Origin: Adenanthera pavonina
Lineage: Eukaryota > Streptophyta > Magnoliopsida > Fabales > Fabaceae
Length of the DNA: 64,000 nucleotides
Direction: 5' to 3'
Assembly (NCBI GenBank): GCA_026686845.1
Contig: JAIVEN010000008.1
Coordinates: 11,562,501 to 11,626,500 of the forward strand
The position numbers and the translations under genes were made by a program. Each line of letters begins with the position of its first letter. The stretch's first letter is position 1. Positions 47,200 through 59,743 of this stretch are shown here, piece after piece. The notes beneath the pieces were generated by a model, which saw nothing but the letters and a program-made list of their open reading frames with translations, was not told the DNA's origin and did no database searches.

Positions 47200-47930
47200 A
47201 CCCTGCGAGATTAAAATAAATTTGTTTGACACTAACAAATAAGAAGACGTAGCCAAAAAGAAGACATGGTTTCTTTTTGAAATGTGCAAAAGCATATATT
47301 ATACTTAATTTGATTTTTTTTATGGTCCCGCTCTGGAGATTCAAATAAATTTTGACAGAAATTAAAAAGACAGGCATATAGTTTCTTTTTGAAAAAAAAA
47401 AATGACTTTGTACCAAATTTTCTATTGACCCGTTATAATTTTGGACACATGGCAACCAATAGACACGCTGTGCATTCCTCTGAGTTTATCAAATAATAAT
47501 AATAACGAGTCATACTGTTCTAGACATGTGAAAATATATAATATAATTTTGTGGTAACGTTTATCATACGTATTGATAAATTCTTTGGGAACACAATATA
47601 CAATTTTGGAAAGTAATGTCCCATAATCCTTAATCCAAAATTTTATAGAATAATGAACAAAAATTGCTCCCACCTATTCTTTTACCAATGTTCTTGGACA
47701 GTGTTGCTCTAAATTAGGAATTTGATGATGGTTTCTTAATTCATAACTCTTACCTAACTTTGTCGTATTAAAATCCAAAATTTTCCCCAGGGATGAGAGA
47801 ATTTCCCTATGTCACATTCAAAAATGGCTCGATTCCCACAAAAAGAAGTACAAATCAAGATTGTAGTAATACAATACTATCAAAAGATCTTTTCTGTTCT
47901 TCTTTTTGTAAACTAATAATAATCCATCAT
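47200..47930. repeat. Duplicated 5' flank, shared with the region upstream of copy 3
   Basis: TTCTTAATTCATAACT, AAAATTTTC, GAGAGAATTTCCC and GGCTCGATTCCCACAAA occur in the same order at about 23995-24105, upstream of copy 3. The right end (AATACTATCAAAAGAT) also matches 44200-44220, the 3' flank of this same gene, suggesting tandem units of about 3.6 kb joined end to end. 47930-48700 shows no feature. Confidence 0.55.
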
Positions 47931-48699
47931 CGTTTGCTCAAAAGAGTTATCATAAACTGAAAACAACCCATTACTAGCGTTACATCTAAAATGCGATGCA
48001 GATGCTCAAAAATACAGAAAAAGATAGAAATCAGATTTTGAGACAAAAACCGAGTAAAAGAACTCGTCACAAAAAATTTAAGGAAAACCTTGAAAAACAA
48101 ATTAAAGCAAGGAAATGATGGTAAATCAGAGTTTTGTATGTTTTGTATAGAAGTCGACTATAAGTGAAGAAGATGTGAGACACCCACAGCACCTATTTCA
48201 AAAAAATAGAATTACCTTAGCCTAATTGTGCAATTAATAAAGTTTTAAAAATTATTTTGATTATTCTTTTATAATTCACATGTAAAAATAAATAAAAAAT
48301 AAAAAACTAAGAAAGTAAAATAAGGCAAATATTATTTATTTACAGTGGAAGACTTGACTTAAGATGAGAGTTTAAGACTTATGTAGCTTATAATAGAATC
48401 AAAGTCTATGTAATTCAGGATAAAAATGCATATTTGTTAGTTGGTATTTTGTAATGTATGTTTTTTTCAAAGAGAATATTAATAGAAAATAGTTTATCTT
48501 TCCTTAACAAAACAATTTTTTTTGGTTGGTGTATTTTATTTGGAAAAGATAATTTAAGTTTAAAGAAGAAATATTTTTAAAGGCATTCAAAATAAATAAT
48601 TTATTTAAAAAGAATCTAAGGTAAAATTATTGCAAACATTTTTTCCAAATGAATTCAACCAGCATCCTCCTGCAAAGACTTTATTACCCACCGTTTGCT

Positions 48700-50518
48700 G
48701 ATCAATATATAAATGCCCATGATAGAAGAACTTGAGGCAAAAGGCAGAAAGGACACGTTTGACGAAATAAATGGTTTTTACTTTAATTATTTTTTTAATT
48801 TAAAATAAGTGGAGCCACTGGAACACATTTTTATCTCAAAAAGTATTAAAAAAGAATTTAAAGTAAGATTCTTACATAAGTTTTCAAAAAGAATTAACCA
48901 ATATGTCATGACTTTATCACTCTACTGTTTGATTACTAAATGCCTGTAATAGAGACATTTGAGGCAAAAAAATATAGGAAATAAATGACTTTTGTTTAAA
49001 TTGTTTTTATTATTTATTTGTACTATAAATTAAAAAGGAAAATAAAAGGATCATTGAAACCCAAAATATTTGAAATACAAGAAATGGCTAATATAGCTAC
49101 TCATGCTATTGACACGTAATATGCTTAAATATGGAGACTTAGTCCATCGCAGTCAACTCTAGAAAATTAGTAAAATAACCAAACTTATAAAAACAAAATT
49201 AATATAAAAATATACAAGCTAGTGTAATTTGTGAGAGTGGGTATTCGTGTGCAATCAAACAAAAAATCACGATGTACAAATTGGTAAACTTGATCATTTG
49301 ATAATTCCTAGATAATGAACCAGTTCCTGGTTAGTCCTCTCTTGACGTTCATGCTTAAATGAAGTGGTTCACGTCTATTCCTCCCATAACGGAATTCCAT
49401 GCAACATCAAAGAGTAGGCCCAAAGGATTAGCATAGCCAAAAAAATCTCAAAGCTCTTAACACAAAGGGTGATTTATTCTGTGAGAACTGACAGCCATAA
49501 TGTATACTATCTGACAAAGTATGCCCACATTTAACATAAATGAGAATCCAAAATCTTCATAACAATGAAACACTCATAAAGACAAACCACCTAATGAGGA
49601 AGTAACTTTATTTCACACTTTAAAATTAAATAGGAAAGATTTCAACAATAATTCAGTATTTCAGTCATGTTTCAAAAGCAATCTGTAAAAAGTATGGAAC
49701 TAAATCCCAAACAAAGTGTTCAACTTAACAAAAGACGCATTCCAGCACCTCAATCATACTCAATCAGCTAAAGCTCTTTCACATACCCTTATTTACTTAT
49801 TCAATCTAGTAAAGTCGGTAGCCATTATATGAAAACTACAGCCTATGTATTCTTCTACATCATTATTTCCTTAAAATCTGAAACATATCACCATATCATG
49901 CAATATTTCAATCTCAATATAAAAATAATAATAAGGGACCCACAAGCCTTGTTGCCAACTTAATGTATAGAAAAATGAAGCCAAACGAGGCTCCACCACT
50001 AATGACTAAAGTTGGCTATCTATTAGTGCTACATATTACATAAGACAATCATGCTAGTCCCAAACAAGATGTGTTATAAGAGATGGACGATGGCAAGTCT
50101 GCTTAGCGGTTCAAATGATGTCGCACAGAAGGAAAAAATCTGCTAGAAAGTTATAAGGATCATGCTGAAAAAAAAAAAAAATTTACCTCCTAAACAAATG
50201 AAACCCCTCATGAGCATTTTGTCAAACAAATGGCATGCAAACTTTAAAATAGAACAGAACACAAAACAGAACACAAGACATTTTTTATTTCTTTTTCTTC
50301 CATGAAGATTAAATGCAAAACCAAACTAAGTAGCGCAAATAACATCACAGCAAACAGCAAGTATCATGCAGCAAGTGAAGTGTACATTGACTGAAGATGA
50401 TTATGTAGCGAAGATTTAAAGAAAACTGAACATGCTCAGCCACCCTTCAAACACGAATCTTTCCCAAAACATCTAAGACTGCAGCAACAAGCAAGAAAGG
50501 AGGGTGTGAAGTCATTAC
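48700..50518. other. AT-rich stretch without recognised features
   Basis: Short internal similarities exist (for example AAAGACTTTATTACCCACCGTTTG near 48675 and ATGACTTTATCACTCTACTGTTTG near 48908), hinting at an old tandem repeat of about 235 bases. No coding sequence is recognised. Confidence 0.4.
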
Positions 50519-51090
50519 CTCTCTAGTGTTCTCTTGATCTCTCGACTTGTCTCCCTCAAGCGTTCTTCATCTTCCCTGTTCTCTTCCCGATTCGTACTCT
50601 TGATCTCTCTCTCAAGCATTCCTCCCCTTCTCTATTTTCGAACTCTGTGCTCCTCTTGAAGCTTCCCTTCGGCACTCTTTTCGGGTGCTCTCTCTCAGAT
50701 TGCTCCCTCTCTTCCTCTGTTACCACCTCTCCAAAAACGTACCCTCCCCCTTCGCTGTCTCTCAGACTCTCTTTTAAATAAAGTAAGGAATTTTAAACGC
50801 AAACCTTAAATCCGGTCTGAAATCACGCTCTCCTTTCCCACACGGCACCGTCACTCCGTCTGCATCGCCGCATTCTCGTGCCTCTGCGCCTATCCTTCTC
50901 TTTTCTTTCAGACCTTTGTGCCGAATCAACGAAAGTTGAAGTCAGAAATACTTCTGCTGGTGGTAGCGCCGGCAGCGAGAGAGTCATGGTACATAGGTCA
51001 AGTCATGGGTCGTCTTCCATTCTTTTCTTTCTCTGCGTGAAACACATGCTTCGAGATCTGCTTCCCTGCCTCCATGTCTTGGCGTGAGAA
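50519..51090 (-). other. Possible 5' leader/first exon of an unknown gene
   Basis: The minus strand here is purine-rich and ends in a donor-like GAGGTAATGAC at 50519. It contains a short highly charged frame starting MLEREIKSTNREENREDE, below 60 codons. The texture is that of a plant 5' exon, but no downstream exon was recognised. It could also be low-complexity sequence. Confidence 0.2.
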
Positions 51091-51714
51091 AGGAAAGAGG
51101 ATTAAGGTCCTTTCTCTAAGTGGAACTCAGCGTTTCACTCTATCTTCTTTATTTATTTATTTTTTTACTTTTTTAAAATTTTTTTACTTTTTTTTTAAGA
51201 TTTTCACTTTCACAATTTTAGAATTAAAATAGAACATAAAAATTCTTCGGGGCATATTTCTATTTATTTCAGAATTCTTAATTAAAAAGCTTGATAAGAA
51301 GATGTATATATTTTTTAGTTTGGTTTGATTTTTTTTAATTTTATATTGGAAAGAAATGGTTATTACTAAATTTATTTAAAGTCGAACTAAAAATGATTTT
51401 TTTTCTTATTTTTGTCAATTTTTTTATTTTTTGATTGATTTATTTTTTTCTTGTTTTCACACCTATTTATAATCAGCAGAAAAGATAGGTAAACAAATAA
51501 TTGAACTGCTTACAATTCAAGCTGTTATTGCGTTTTAGACGGTTGCAACTGAAGGTACGTTTATCAATCTTCTTTAAATCATTAATTGCTCAATGTGTGG
51601 AACCTTCTTGTTTAATGATGTTACTCAGCAAATACCATTATAAAGAGATGAGACGAATATTAACTGCGTCAACTAAAGTTTAAAAGACTACTTTATATCC
51701 TAAATGTGGGATTG

Positions 51715-51835
51715 AGAAATTTAGATATATAGAAGAGTTAGACAACCTTTTGATTATTTGGCTGTGAGAATAACTTTTGCACTGGAAGAATTCAATTCCT
51801 TTAGTTTAAAAACACCTTTTTTGATTGTTCAAAAC
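51715..51835 (-). repeat. Orphan promoter relic
   Basis: GAATTCTTCCAGTGCAAAAG then TTATTCTCACAG on the minus strand (about 51762-51790) matches the distal promoter box of the gene family. A TATATC-like word lies at 51724. There is no family coding sequence within 3 kb. A relic of a deleted gene copy is likely. Confidence 0.5.
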
Positions 51836-52170
51836 ATTCCAACTCAAGACCTTTTGAATTTTGATTAAGTCTAGACGGAAGGAAATGCCACCTCCTTTTT
51901 CTTTTTAACGGTGGATTTATCAAGGGAAAATTGGTTTTTAAGAGCATTATGATATTATTTTTAAAAGCATTTCACTTCTTAGATCATTAAATCAAATAAA
52001 ATATTTATTTATGTACTACTTTATCAACCATTTTATCATAATTAATGAAAGATATTATGTATGGAAAGAAATATTAAGAAACAGTTGGAGAAAATTCAAA
52101 TCCTGAAAATGAAGGGAGCTATGTGGTCTTATATTTGGAAAAGAAATTTTTATGGGATAAAAATAAAAAA

Positions 52171-53330
52171 GGATCGAATTTGTACTACTTTCCATTAAAC
52201 AAGTAATATATTTATTGGTAGAAAAGCATCAGAAACAGAACATCCTTTATCATCCCTGGTAAAGAGCATAATGTATAACCAAATAAATAATTAAATCAAA
52301 CAAATCATAGGAACACACATGTCACTGCTTACCATTGACGCGCCATGACCATGGTTTTGGATCCCGTTGTGCTAAAACATACATTTTTCTTAATTCCTTA
52401 GTACCGTTTAAATTATTTTTTTTAAAAATTTTGTTAAAATAATTATAGTTTATAAAAATTAAACTTAGATAAAAATAGAAAAATTTATCACAAATCTATT
52501 TAGATAATTTTAAAAAAAATAATTATTAGAAACTATGGCAAACAAGCCCTTACACTTAATAGAATTTTAAAAGGTAGATATGGAAATTTCAATAATGTAA
52601 TACTGTCAAAAGATTGATTCTGCACTGCTTTCCAATAAAATAATGATCCATTAATCCATTATTTAATTGTTTGAATGACTTTAAAAAAAAAATAACAATT
52701 AAAAATCATGTCAAACAAGTACTTACACTTAATAGAATTTTAAAAGATAGATATGGAAATTTCAATAATGTAATATTGTCAAAAGATTGATTCTGCACTG
52801 CTGTCCAATAAAATAGTGATCCATTAATCCATTATCCAATTGTTTAGGAAGGCATCAGAAACAGAAACAGAAAATTAATACTCCCCTCCTAGTTAATTAA
52901 TGGCATAAAGGATAACCAAACAAATAATTAAATTAATCAAATCAAATCAACGGAATACATGTCACAGCTTACATCTTAATCTGTCATCATATTCTACAGA
53001 GCTTTGTACATCATCGACAATCAATCATAAGAAATAATAATCAATTATTAACTAATTCCTTTGTGTTGAATCCTGAAATATCAAATTCAAATTTCAAATC
53101 CATACAGCATCAAAATAAAATTGTTCTTGTGAAGATCAGCGTATTCCACACGTTTGCTCTAATTGATTTTTTCTTTTTTTGGGATTTCATGCGCTCATAT
53201 TTTGGAATAGTTTGGATATAATTCACGTCCTCTGCAGCGTAGCAATAAATGTCCGACTCTTTTTGAAAGAAGACTACTCCTTTTTTAAATTTTAATTTTT
53301 AAAGAAAGAGTCTCTTGTTTCACAGCATAA
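52171..53330. repeat. Duplicated 3' flank of gene copy 8, with internal 173-base tandem repeat
   Basis: Collinear with 43915-44930 (see its landmarks). Inside it, CACTTAATAGAATTTTAAAA and TCAAAAGATTGATTCTGCAC occur twice at a spacing of 173 bases (52553 and 52726), a local duplication. Non-coding. Confidence 0.8.
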
Positions 53331-55087
53331 TATCTGCTGAGTTCCGGGTGCCCTCGGACGCTTTTTTTTTTTTTTTATCATCTTGATGCATTATTTTGAA
53401 TAAAATACTTTAATCTGTCTCCTGTTTCCCGTTAATTATAGTGACCTCTCTATCTATTTTGAAAACCTACATTTTGTTCCAATTTGTTAATACTGTTAGA
53501 AATATTCTTAAAACATTATAAAAATACTATTTTTAATTAAAAATCATATTATCCATAATTATAATCTCTCATTATACTAAATCTCTAATTCAATAAGTTG
53601 ATCTTTTATATTTTGTAAGAAATTTATTTTGATTAATTTTTCATGGATTATAAAATTAATAAATTTTATCATATGAACAAAATTTCATCATTTTTATAAT
53701 CTGATAAAAATTAAAAAAGAATATTTGAAAATTTTCTTTAACCAACCTATGTGTTTAAAAGATTACCAAAGGAATAAGTTTAAATAGGTGTGTTTAAATG
53801 ATTTAAAATTATAGAATTATCATCAATTAATTTTATAATATGATAAGAAAGTTTAAAAAGTATATGTATTAATTTTTTTTCCTAACATATCTGTTTACAT
53901 TTTTTTAAATAATATTTATGTCAAAAAGGTATTTTGGTCCAAAAAAAATTCAAACAAGTAATTTAATGGTTAACTAACTGTTTGGATGAAAAGAAATAAA
54001 ATCTTAAAAATAAAGGGAAAATTTATGTAGTATTACTTTTGATTTCAAAGGATATTTATGTAGGTTTTCAAAATAAAAGAGATATCTTTATAATTAAAAT
54101 AAAATAGAAGGGAGTTCAGCATAATTTACTTTTTTCTTCTAAGCATCTTAATCATTTAGGGCACAAACGGAAATCCAAACTTCGGTTTGAAGATGAGGTT
54201 TGGGTGTCATATGATATTTGGCCTATTTTTAAATTTTATTTTGTAAACTTACTGTTCCCTCCAAACTAGACAGACTAGAAAAGATACATTCATGTTTCCA
54301 AATTCACTTTTGTTTCAAAATAAATTTATCAAACTTATTTTTATAACAAAAAAATTTAAATATAAATCATATTACAGCAAAATTACTTTTATCCAAATTT
54401 GATTTTGATAAACTTTATTTTAGTAATACTTAAGTTTGGAAACTTCAAACCAAATTAACCTTGGATGGAACAAATCAGATATTAAGCAAGGCTCATACTA
54501 AGCTTTGCATTTTCCTTTTCATGGGACTTTGACTTGTGATAGGATCTATGCCAGTGAGCCCTATACATCACACGAAAGCTTGAGAGAAACAAACTACATC
54601 ATTCACAATTTATGAGGATTGCGGCCCGATATACACATGTATATAATTCATTTTAATTTACTGACAATCTGATTTTTCATCTGATTAAAATTTAAGTCTT
54701 AATGTTGGCTGCAAATATTGAATACCAATTAAATAAATTTTAACTATGTTTCAATATAAATCCAACAACCAAAATAATAAAGTTTAAAAGAATTTGCAAC
54801 GAGTATAGTAGCCATTGTATCTCACCTTGCAGATAGCGACGGTTGGAATATTGACTGTCATTAATATTGCATGGCCAGTTTAACAATGGTTGTCTAACAA
54901 GCGCTACTTAGATATGAAAAATAAATTTTACCACAATTGTGATATATTTATTTGGGAATTTGATGACATAGATATGCAAAATACCTCAACTCACAACTAA
55001 AAATTCTTAGACGCACATGAAGGACTTGCCATGAATTACTTCGGATAAAATACAAAGCACCCACACTAAGAACCCTTCTACTGAACC
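53331..55087. other. AT-rich stretch before gene copy 8
   Basis: No coding frame or transposon end is recognised. From about 55010 the sequence matches the 3' untranslated region of copy 3 (ACGCACATGAA, GACTTGCC). Confidence 0.45.
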
Positions 55088-55425
55088 CTACCCGCCTGAT
55101 CTATGATAACTTGGCTGACTGATACTGATGAAGGAGCCATTGAAATTACCTTGAATTTGTCCTTCATTCCATAAAGTATTGGCTTCTTGAGCGAGAATTA
55201 CAGGAGCTCCACCTTGCTTGCCATGAGAGACTTCTACACCGTTCTTATCTTTATTAGAAGCATTTGGAGGAGCCCCTCCTATGTTTTTATTCTTTTTTGG
55301 CCCAAGAGGCCCTCCTTGTTTGCCTTGAGAGACTGCTGCTCCCCTTTCATCTTTATTAGCAACATTTGGAGGCATGCCTGATACCACACGATCAATGTAA
55401 CTATGGCCTCTTCCATCTAAACTAA
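55088..55425 (-). pseudogene. Gene copy 8, C-terminal fragment
   Basis: The minus strand reads LDGRGHSYIDRVVSGMPPNV, then two KGGAP-type repeats (DERGAAVSQGKQGG; DKNGVEVSHGKQGGAP), then NEGQIQGNFNGSFISIS. A two-base deletion relative to copy 3 (GGCTGACTGA against GGCTGTGACTGA) shifts the last residues, which end HRSGG. The N-terminal domain is missing: the frame stops at a CACTA-like insertion near 55438, and the other half is not in the window. It is the closest relative of copy 3. Not functional. Confidence 0.8.
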
Positions 55426-55437
55426 AATAAAATAGGT

Positions 55438-55645
55438 TTATACTATTGCAAAAATAATTTTTTACGTCGGTTCTTTTTTACTTTTTATGTCAATTGGGGA
55501 GGTGATGTGAATCTAACCGACGTAAAAAATAAGTAATTCTACGTCCGTTATATAACTGACATAGAAATTGATTTTTTTACGTCAGTAACTTTTTTAACCG
55601 ATGTAGAAAATGAGCTTTGGGTATATTAGTTTTTTTTTGTGACAA
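55438..55645. mobile_element. CACTA-like end or short non-autonomous CACTA element
   Basis: It starts TACTATTGCAAAAATAA (CACTA-type terminus with C to T). Alternating subterminal words follow: ACGTCGGTT, AACCGACGT, ACGTCCGTTATATAAC, ACGTCAGTAAC, AACCGATGTAG. It ends TTAGTTTTTTTTTTGTG. The subterminal ACGTCGGTT/AACCGACGT array is characteristic of plant CACTA elements. The final T-run may instead be the poly(A) tail of the adjacent LINE. Non-coding. Confidence 0.6.
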
Positions 55646-55757
55646 AAAGGGAAAGATATTTACATCATTTGAAAGGCACCAATGCCTTTAGTGTCAGCAT
55701 TTAAGAGTTGTGGACAACATCTGGTGGGTTATTGAGGATGTGTAGGCCAAGAGTTCT

Positions 55758-56160
55758 AGTGAGACTGAAACTTGCTGAAATCAGCACTATTGTTCCCTTC
55801 ACGAAAAACATGCTCTAGAATAACAGACTAATCACGTTGAAGATAGTCATTGATGTTGCAAATTAGTCTGTGATGTTTACCTTTCTGAGGAGGCTTGTTG
55901 TGAATAATGGCAAGGACACTCAGACTATCACTTTGTACAACAATCTGGCGACAGCCCAAACTCCAAGCGAGGGAGAGTGTTTCATAAATGGCCTAAAGTT
56001 TAGCTGTTGTGATGCAACAAGTACCTAAATTACAACAAAAACCTTTAATCCAAGTTCCATTGTGATCTCTAAGAAGTCCTCCAGCACCAGCTTTCATTGA
56101 ATTCCCTTTGATAGCTCCATCACAATTTCCAACAATCCAATCTGACACTGGCTTAGTCTA
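55758..56160 (-). pseudogene. LINE RNase H domain
   Basis: The minus strand reads KPVSDWIVGNCDGAIKGN (first Asp), GAGGLLRDHNGTWIKGF, then AKL and a stop where AELWA is expected, IVVQSDSLSVL (third catalytic Asp), and a final EGNNSADF. Two TGG-to-TAG changes give stops (before AIYE, and within LQRD-SVI). The catalytic Glu is Lys. Plant-type type I RNase H fused to LINE ORF2; inactive. Confidence 0.75.
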
Positions 56161-56355
56161 GGAAATATATTGTGGGGCTTTATCTTTGTCAATGTAGGTG
56201 TTAGTGCTGTTTGCCATCTCACTTGCCATTTTTGTAGGTGAGAACAAACTAAAAATCATAGCTGTTAAGGAGAAGGTATCAATATGCTCATCAGTGAAGA
56301 GCATCTTGTTGTGGGCTTCCCATAATTTCCAACATGAAATGACAAAAATCTTGCG

Positions 56356-57036
56356 CTAGTTCCTATCGGCATGGTTAATATTCGAGATGAACCATGAATA
56401 AAATGGACTAGAATATAAACTTGCTAAAGCAGTTGGAGGGACTACAGTGATCCATAAATCCCTAGCCTGTATGCACTTCCTAAGAACATGATCCATATCC
56501 TCCGCCTCTTGGTTACAAATTGCACACGAGTTGACATCAATGATGTGTCTTCGCTTTCTTTCACTGTTAGTAAGCAAAGCTTCACAGAGGACAAGCCAAA
56601 TAAACATCTTAATACGCTGAGGGCCCTCCCATTGCCATGCAAGTGCCCACCGTCCATTTTCAGGATTCCACTTGTCGTGCATGATAAAATGGTAGGCTGA
56701 TTTAGTAGTGAAACAACCATTGTCAGTGAGATTCCAAAATGGGCTTGGTTCTCCATCTTCCCGTGTAAGAGGCTTAATACTAGCTATATGCATGATAATT
56801 CTTGGAGGAAGTAAATTCTGAAATAAATCCCATTTCCAATTGCTAAGAGAGCCAACAAAATTAGCAATGGGTAGCTGGAGCTTGAATTCAAAAATGTCCT
56901 TGAAAGCAAGATGCTTTAGAGGACCAATGTCCCCCACCCATCTATCTTTCCAAAATGAAATATGCTTTCCGTCTCCAACTTCCCAGCTAATACTCGTGTG
57001 GAGATCCTCCCATATCTTTGACAAGCTTGCCCACAA
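56356..57036 (-). pseudogene. LINE zf-RVT domain
   Basis: Frame of 226 codons. WEVGDGKHISFWKDRWVGD is the classic post-RT tryptophan-rich segment. Then FTTKSAYHFI, GPQRIKMFIWLVLCEALLTN, and a zinc-binding CAICNQEAEDMDHVLRKC (CxxC...H...C) follow. These define the zf-RVT region of plant LINEs. It is the best preserved part of the element. Confidence 0.85.
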
Positions 57037-57603
57037 GTGAGATCGAGATATTTCGTTAAAAGAGCTCGTGCCTGAGGGTGACTAGTTATATTTACCTCTA
57101 AGTACTTAGACCCATAGGAGATCAGAATGAGTAATAAGATTGAAACCAATCTTCATTAAAAAAGCATCATTCTGCCCTCGAATCGATGTTAATCCATAGC
57201 CTCCATTTTTGAGAGGTTGACATAAATCTGTCCCTTTCACCAAACTAGGTCTTTTGCTATTATTACAAGAATTCTACATGAAATCTTGAGTAATTTTTTC
57301 AAGACGATCACATAAGCTAGCTGGAAGACGCAAAGATTGCATAGCATATGCTGGAATGACATTGTGAACTAACTATGCTAAAGTGACCCTACCAACAAGT
57401 GATAATGTCTTAGCACTCCAACTAGAAAGTATGGAAACCACATGATCTTCAATATATTTGTAGGTAGACTTTGTGACTCTACCATTTAGAACTATAACTC
57501 CAAGATATTTTCCAAGATCATTGGTTTGGCTGATTCCCAAAGTATCACAAATAAGATTGGAAGTTAAATAACCAACATTTTTGGAGAAAAAAATTTTTGA
57601 TTT

Positions 57604-58584
57604 CTAAAGACTGACTCTATACCCGGAGCATTGGCAAAATTCACTAAAAGTGTCTTTAACAAGCAGAATTTGGGAAATGTTAGCATGCCCAAAAATGATT
57701 AAGTCATTAGCGAAAATGAGATGTGAAAGAGAAGGACCAGATCGCCCAAGTTTGATAGCCTTCCACTTATTGTCAGCAACTAATGAGGCAATAGTTTGGG
57801 AAAGGCGTTCCATACAGAGAACAAAGACATAAGGAGAAAGAGGATCATCTTGACATATGCCTCGCGAAGGCATAAACACCTCAGTTGGGGATCCATTCCA
57901 GAGCACTTGCATTGTTGTAGAAGAGATACAGGACATAATTATAGATTGAAGGGAGCTCAGCAAGCCGACATCAAGTAAGGTATATTTGATAAAATCCCAT
58001 CGGAGCCTATCAAAACCTTTTTCAAGATCAAGTTTCAGAGCAAACCAACCTTGTTTTCCACACTTATTCCGCATCAAATGAATGACTTCCTATACAATTA
58101 CTATGTTATCCACTATGCTTCGGTCAGGGATGAAGCTAGTTTGAGTTGATTGCACTAGCTTTGACATAAGAGGCTTTAAGCAATTTGTCACAACTTTCAT
58201 GGCAATCTTGTAGAGTACAAAACAAAGGCTTATGGGATGAAAGTCTCTAAGAGTCTCGGACCTATTACACTTGGGTATTAAGGTAATAAATGCCCTGTTG
58301 ATTTTAGGGTGGATATGTTGCCCTTGAAAAATTGATTAGACTAAACCAAAAACGAAATAATCCACAAAGGACCACTGAGATTGGTAAAAAGCAGCGTGAA
58401 GAGCATTAGGACCAAGGCTTTTTAGAGGCTTCATATCAAAAAGAGTTTTTCTTGTCTCATCCATAGAAACAGAGGAATTAAGGGAGTCTAATTCAATGTT
58501 AGAGAGAAGTGGGAAAAGACCATGAGTAGCATAACAAACAGTAGGCTCATTTGTGTAGAGGCATTTGAAAAAGTTGGAGGCCAT
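57604..58584 (-). pseudogene. LINE reverse transcriptase domain
   Basis: Two frames separated by a break. 58336-58584 has FFKCLYTNEP and GPNALHAAFYQSQW (decayed GPDGxxAxFYKxxW). 57604-58077 has FALKLDLEKGFDRLRWDFI (RT motif A, first catalytic Asp kept), GICQDDPLSPYVFVLCMERL (motif B) and LIFANDLIIFG (motif C, 57703-57720). Motif C should be FADD, and here the first Asp is Asn, so catalysis would be lost even without the frame breaks. Confidence 0.8.
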
Positions 58585-58992
58585 TTGCTGAAGTTGTGTT
58601 TGACCTGAGCACTAGAAATTATGGTCATCCTTTAGCGAAATAATCATATTCGCTCTTCTTCGCTGTACAACTCGAGAGGTAATAGGAGGTATTCTTGTCT
58701 CCTTGGTTAATCCAATCAACACGGGCTTTCTGCACCCACAAACTTTCTTCTTGTTGAAAAATGTGTTCGAACTCTTCTCGCAGTTCATACTCAAGTTTAT
58801 CAAGACGAGAAGATGAGTAATGTTCAAGTGTCCTCTACAATCCTCTTAAGCGCGCAAGCACCCGTTTTTTCCTTTTGATAATATGGCCAAGGGTGGTTCA
58901 ATTCCAAACCTTAACTTTTTCCGTGAATGTATTTACTTTACTGCAAATAGGCTCATTACCAGCCCAAACTTCATGAACCAATTTGTGAAAAT

Positions 58993-59622
58993 CTAGATAG
59001 GAAGCCCAGGCAACAATGTATTTAAAAGGTTTTGGGCTTGGAACTTCACAGAGGAGGTTCCCACGAGCTTGGCTAAGAGAGTAGAATGATATGAATGAAT
59101 CCGTGCAAGGTGGTGAATTTGGGCTTTAAGAAAAAGGGTAGCCAAAGAAAGATTGCAAACACATCTATTAAGTCTTTCCATAAGTAATCCCCTTTTCCAA
59201 GTGAAAGAAGGCCCAACATAACCAAGGTCTAACAAACCATTGTAATGTAAGAAGCTTTGAAAATGCTTGCAACCACCATGAACCTTAGTGGAGCCACCTT
59301 GTTGTTCTGAGTGAAACAAGATGGCATTGAAATCACCAATAAGAAACCAAGGCGTAGAAGACTGAATTTGAAGATTGGAGAGATTGTTCCACAGTTTTTT
59401 CCTAATCATAGGATTAGGACCCCCATAAATGGCTATAAAGAGAAAGGATTGTCTTGACTTGTGCTCACAAACCCTTGTGTGGATGTATTGTCTATGATTA
59501 TCAAGCACCTGGACATTCACAAGCTCACACCACCTTAACCAGATGCCTCCAGAAAAACCATCAGCCTCAATTCTGTGAGATTGGTCAAACCCAATCCTTT
59601 GTATAATTCTATTAGCATGCAA
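58993..59622 (-). pseudogene. LINE endonuclease domain
   Basis: Minus-strand frame of 209 codons with exonuclease-endonuclease-phosphatase features: GGIWLRW, FLFIAIYGGPNP, WFLIGDFNAI (catalytic GDFN), LGYVGPSFTWKRG, ERLNRCVCN. The last normally reads ERLDR, so an Asp is replaced by Asn. Residues after about 165 drift (HSYHSTLLAKLVG resembles a decayed SDH...P end). Such a domain would nick target DNA for target-primed reverse transcription. Here it is a relic. Confidence 0.75.
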
Positions 59623-59743
59623 ACCAAAAGTACATGGCTCTACAATAACAACAATAAGGGGGTTAAATTAGCGAACAAAGGAAAAGGTAGGTCCAAAAGT
59701 TCGTTTGTTTCTAAATATTGAGAGGTAGGTCCTAGATTGCAGA

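Noticed and set aside
50878..51087. 69-codon plus-strand frame
   Set aside because: Opposite a C/T-rich leader-like block with no homology; chance frame in locally GC-richer DNA.
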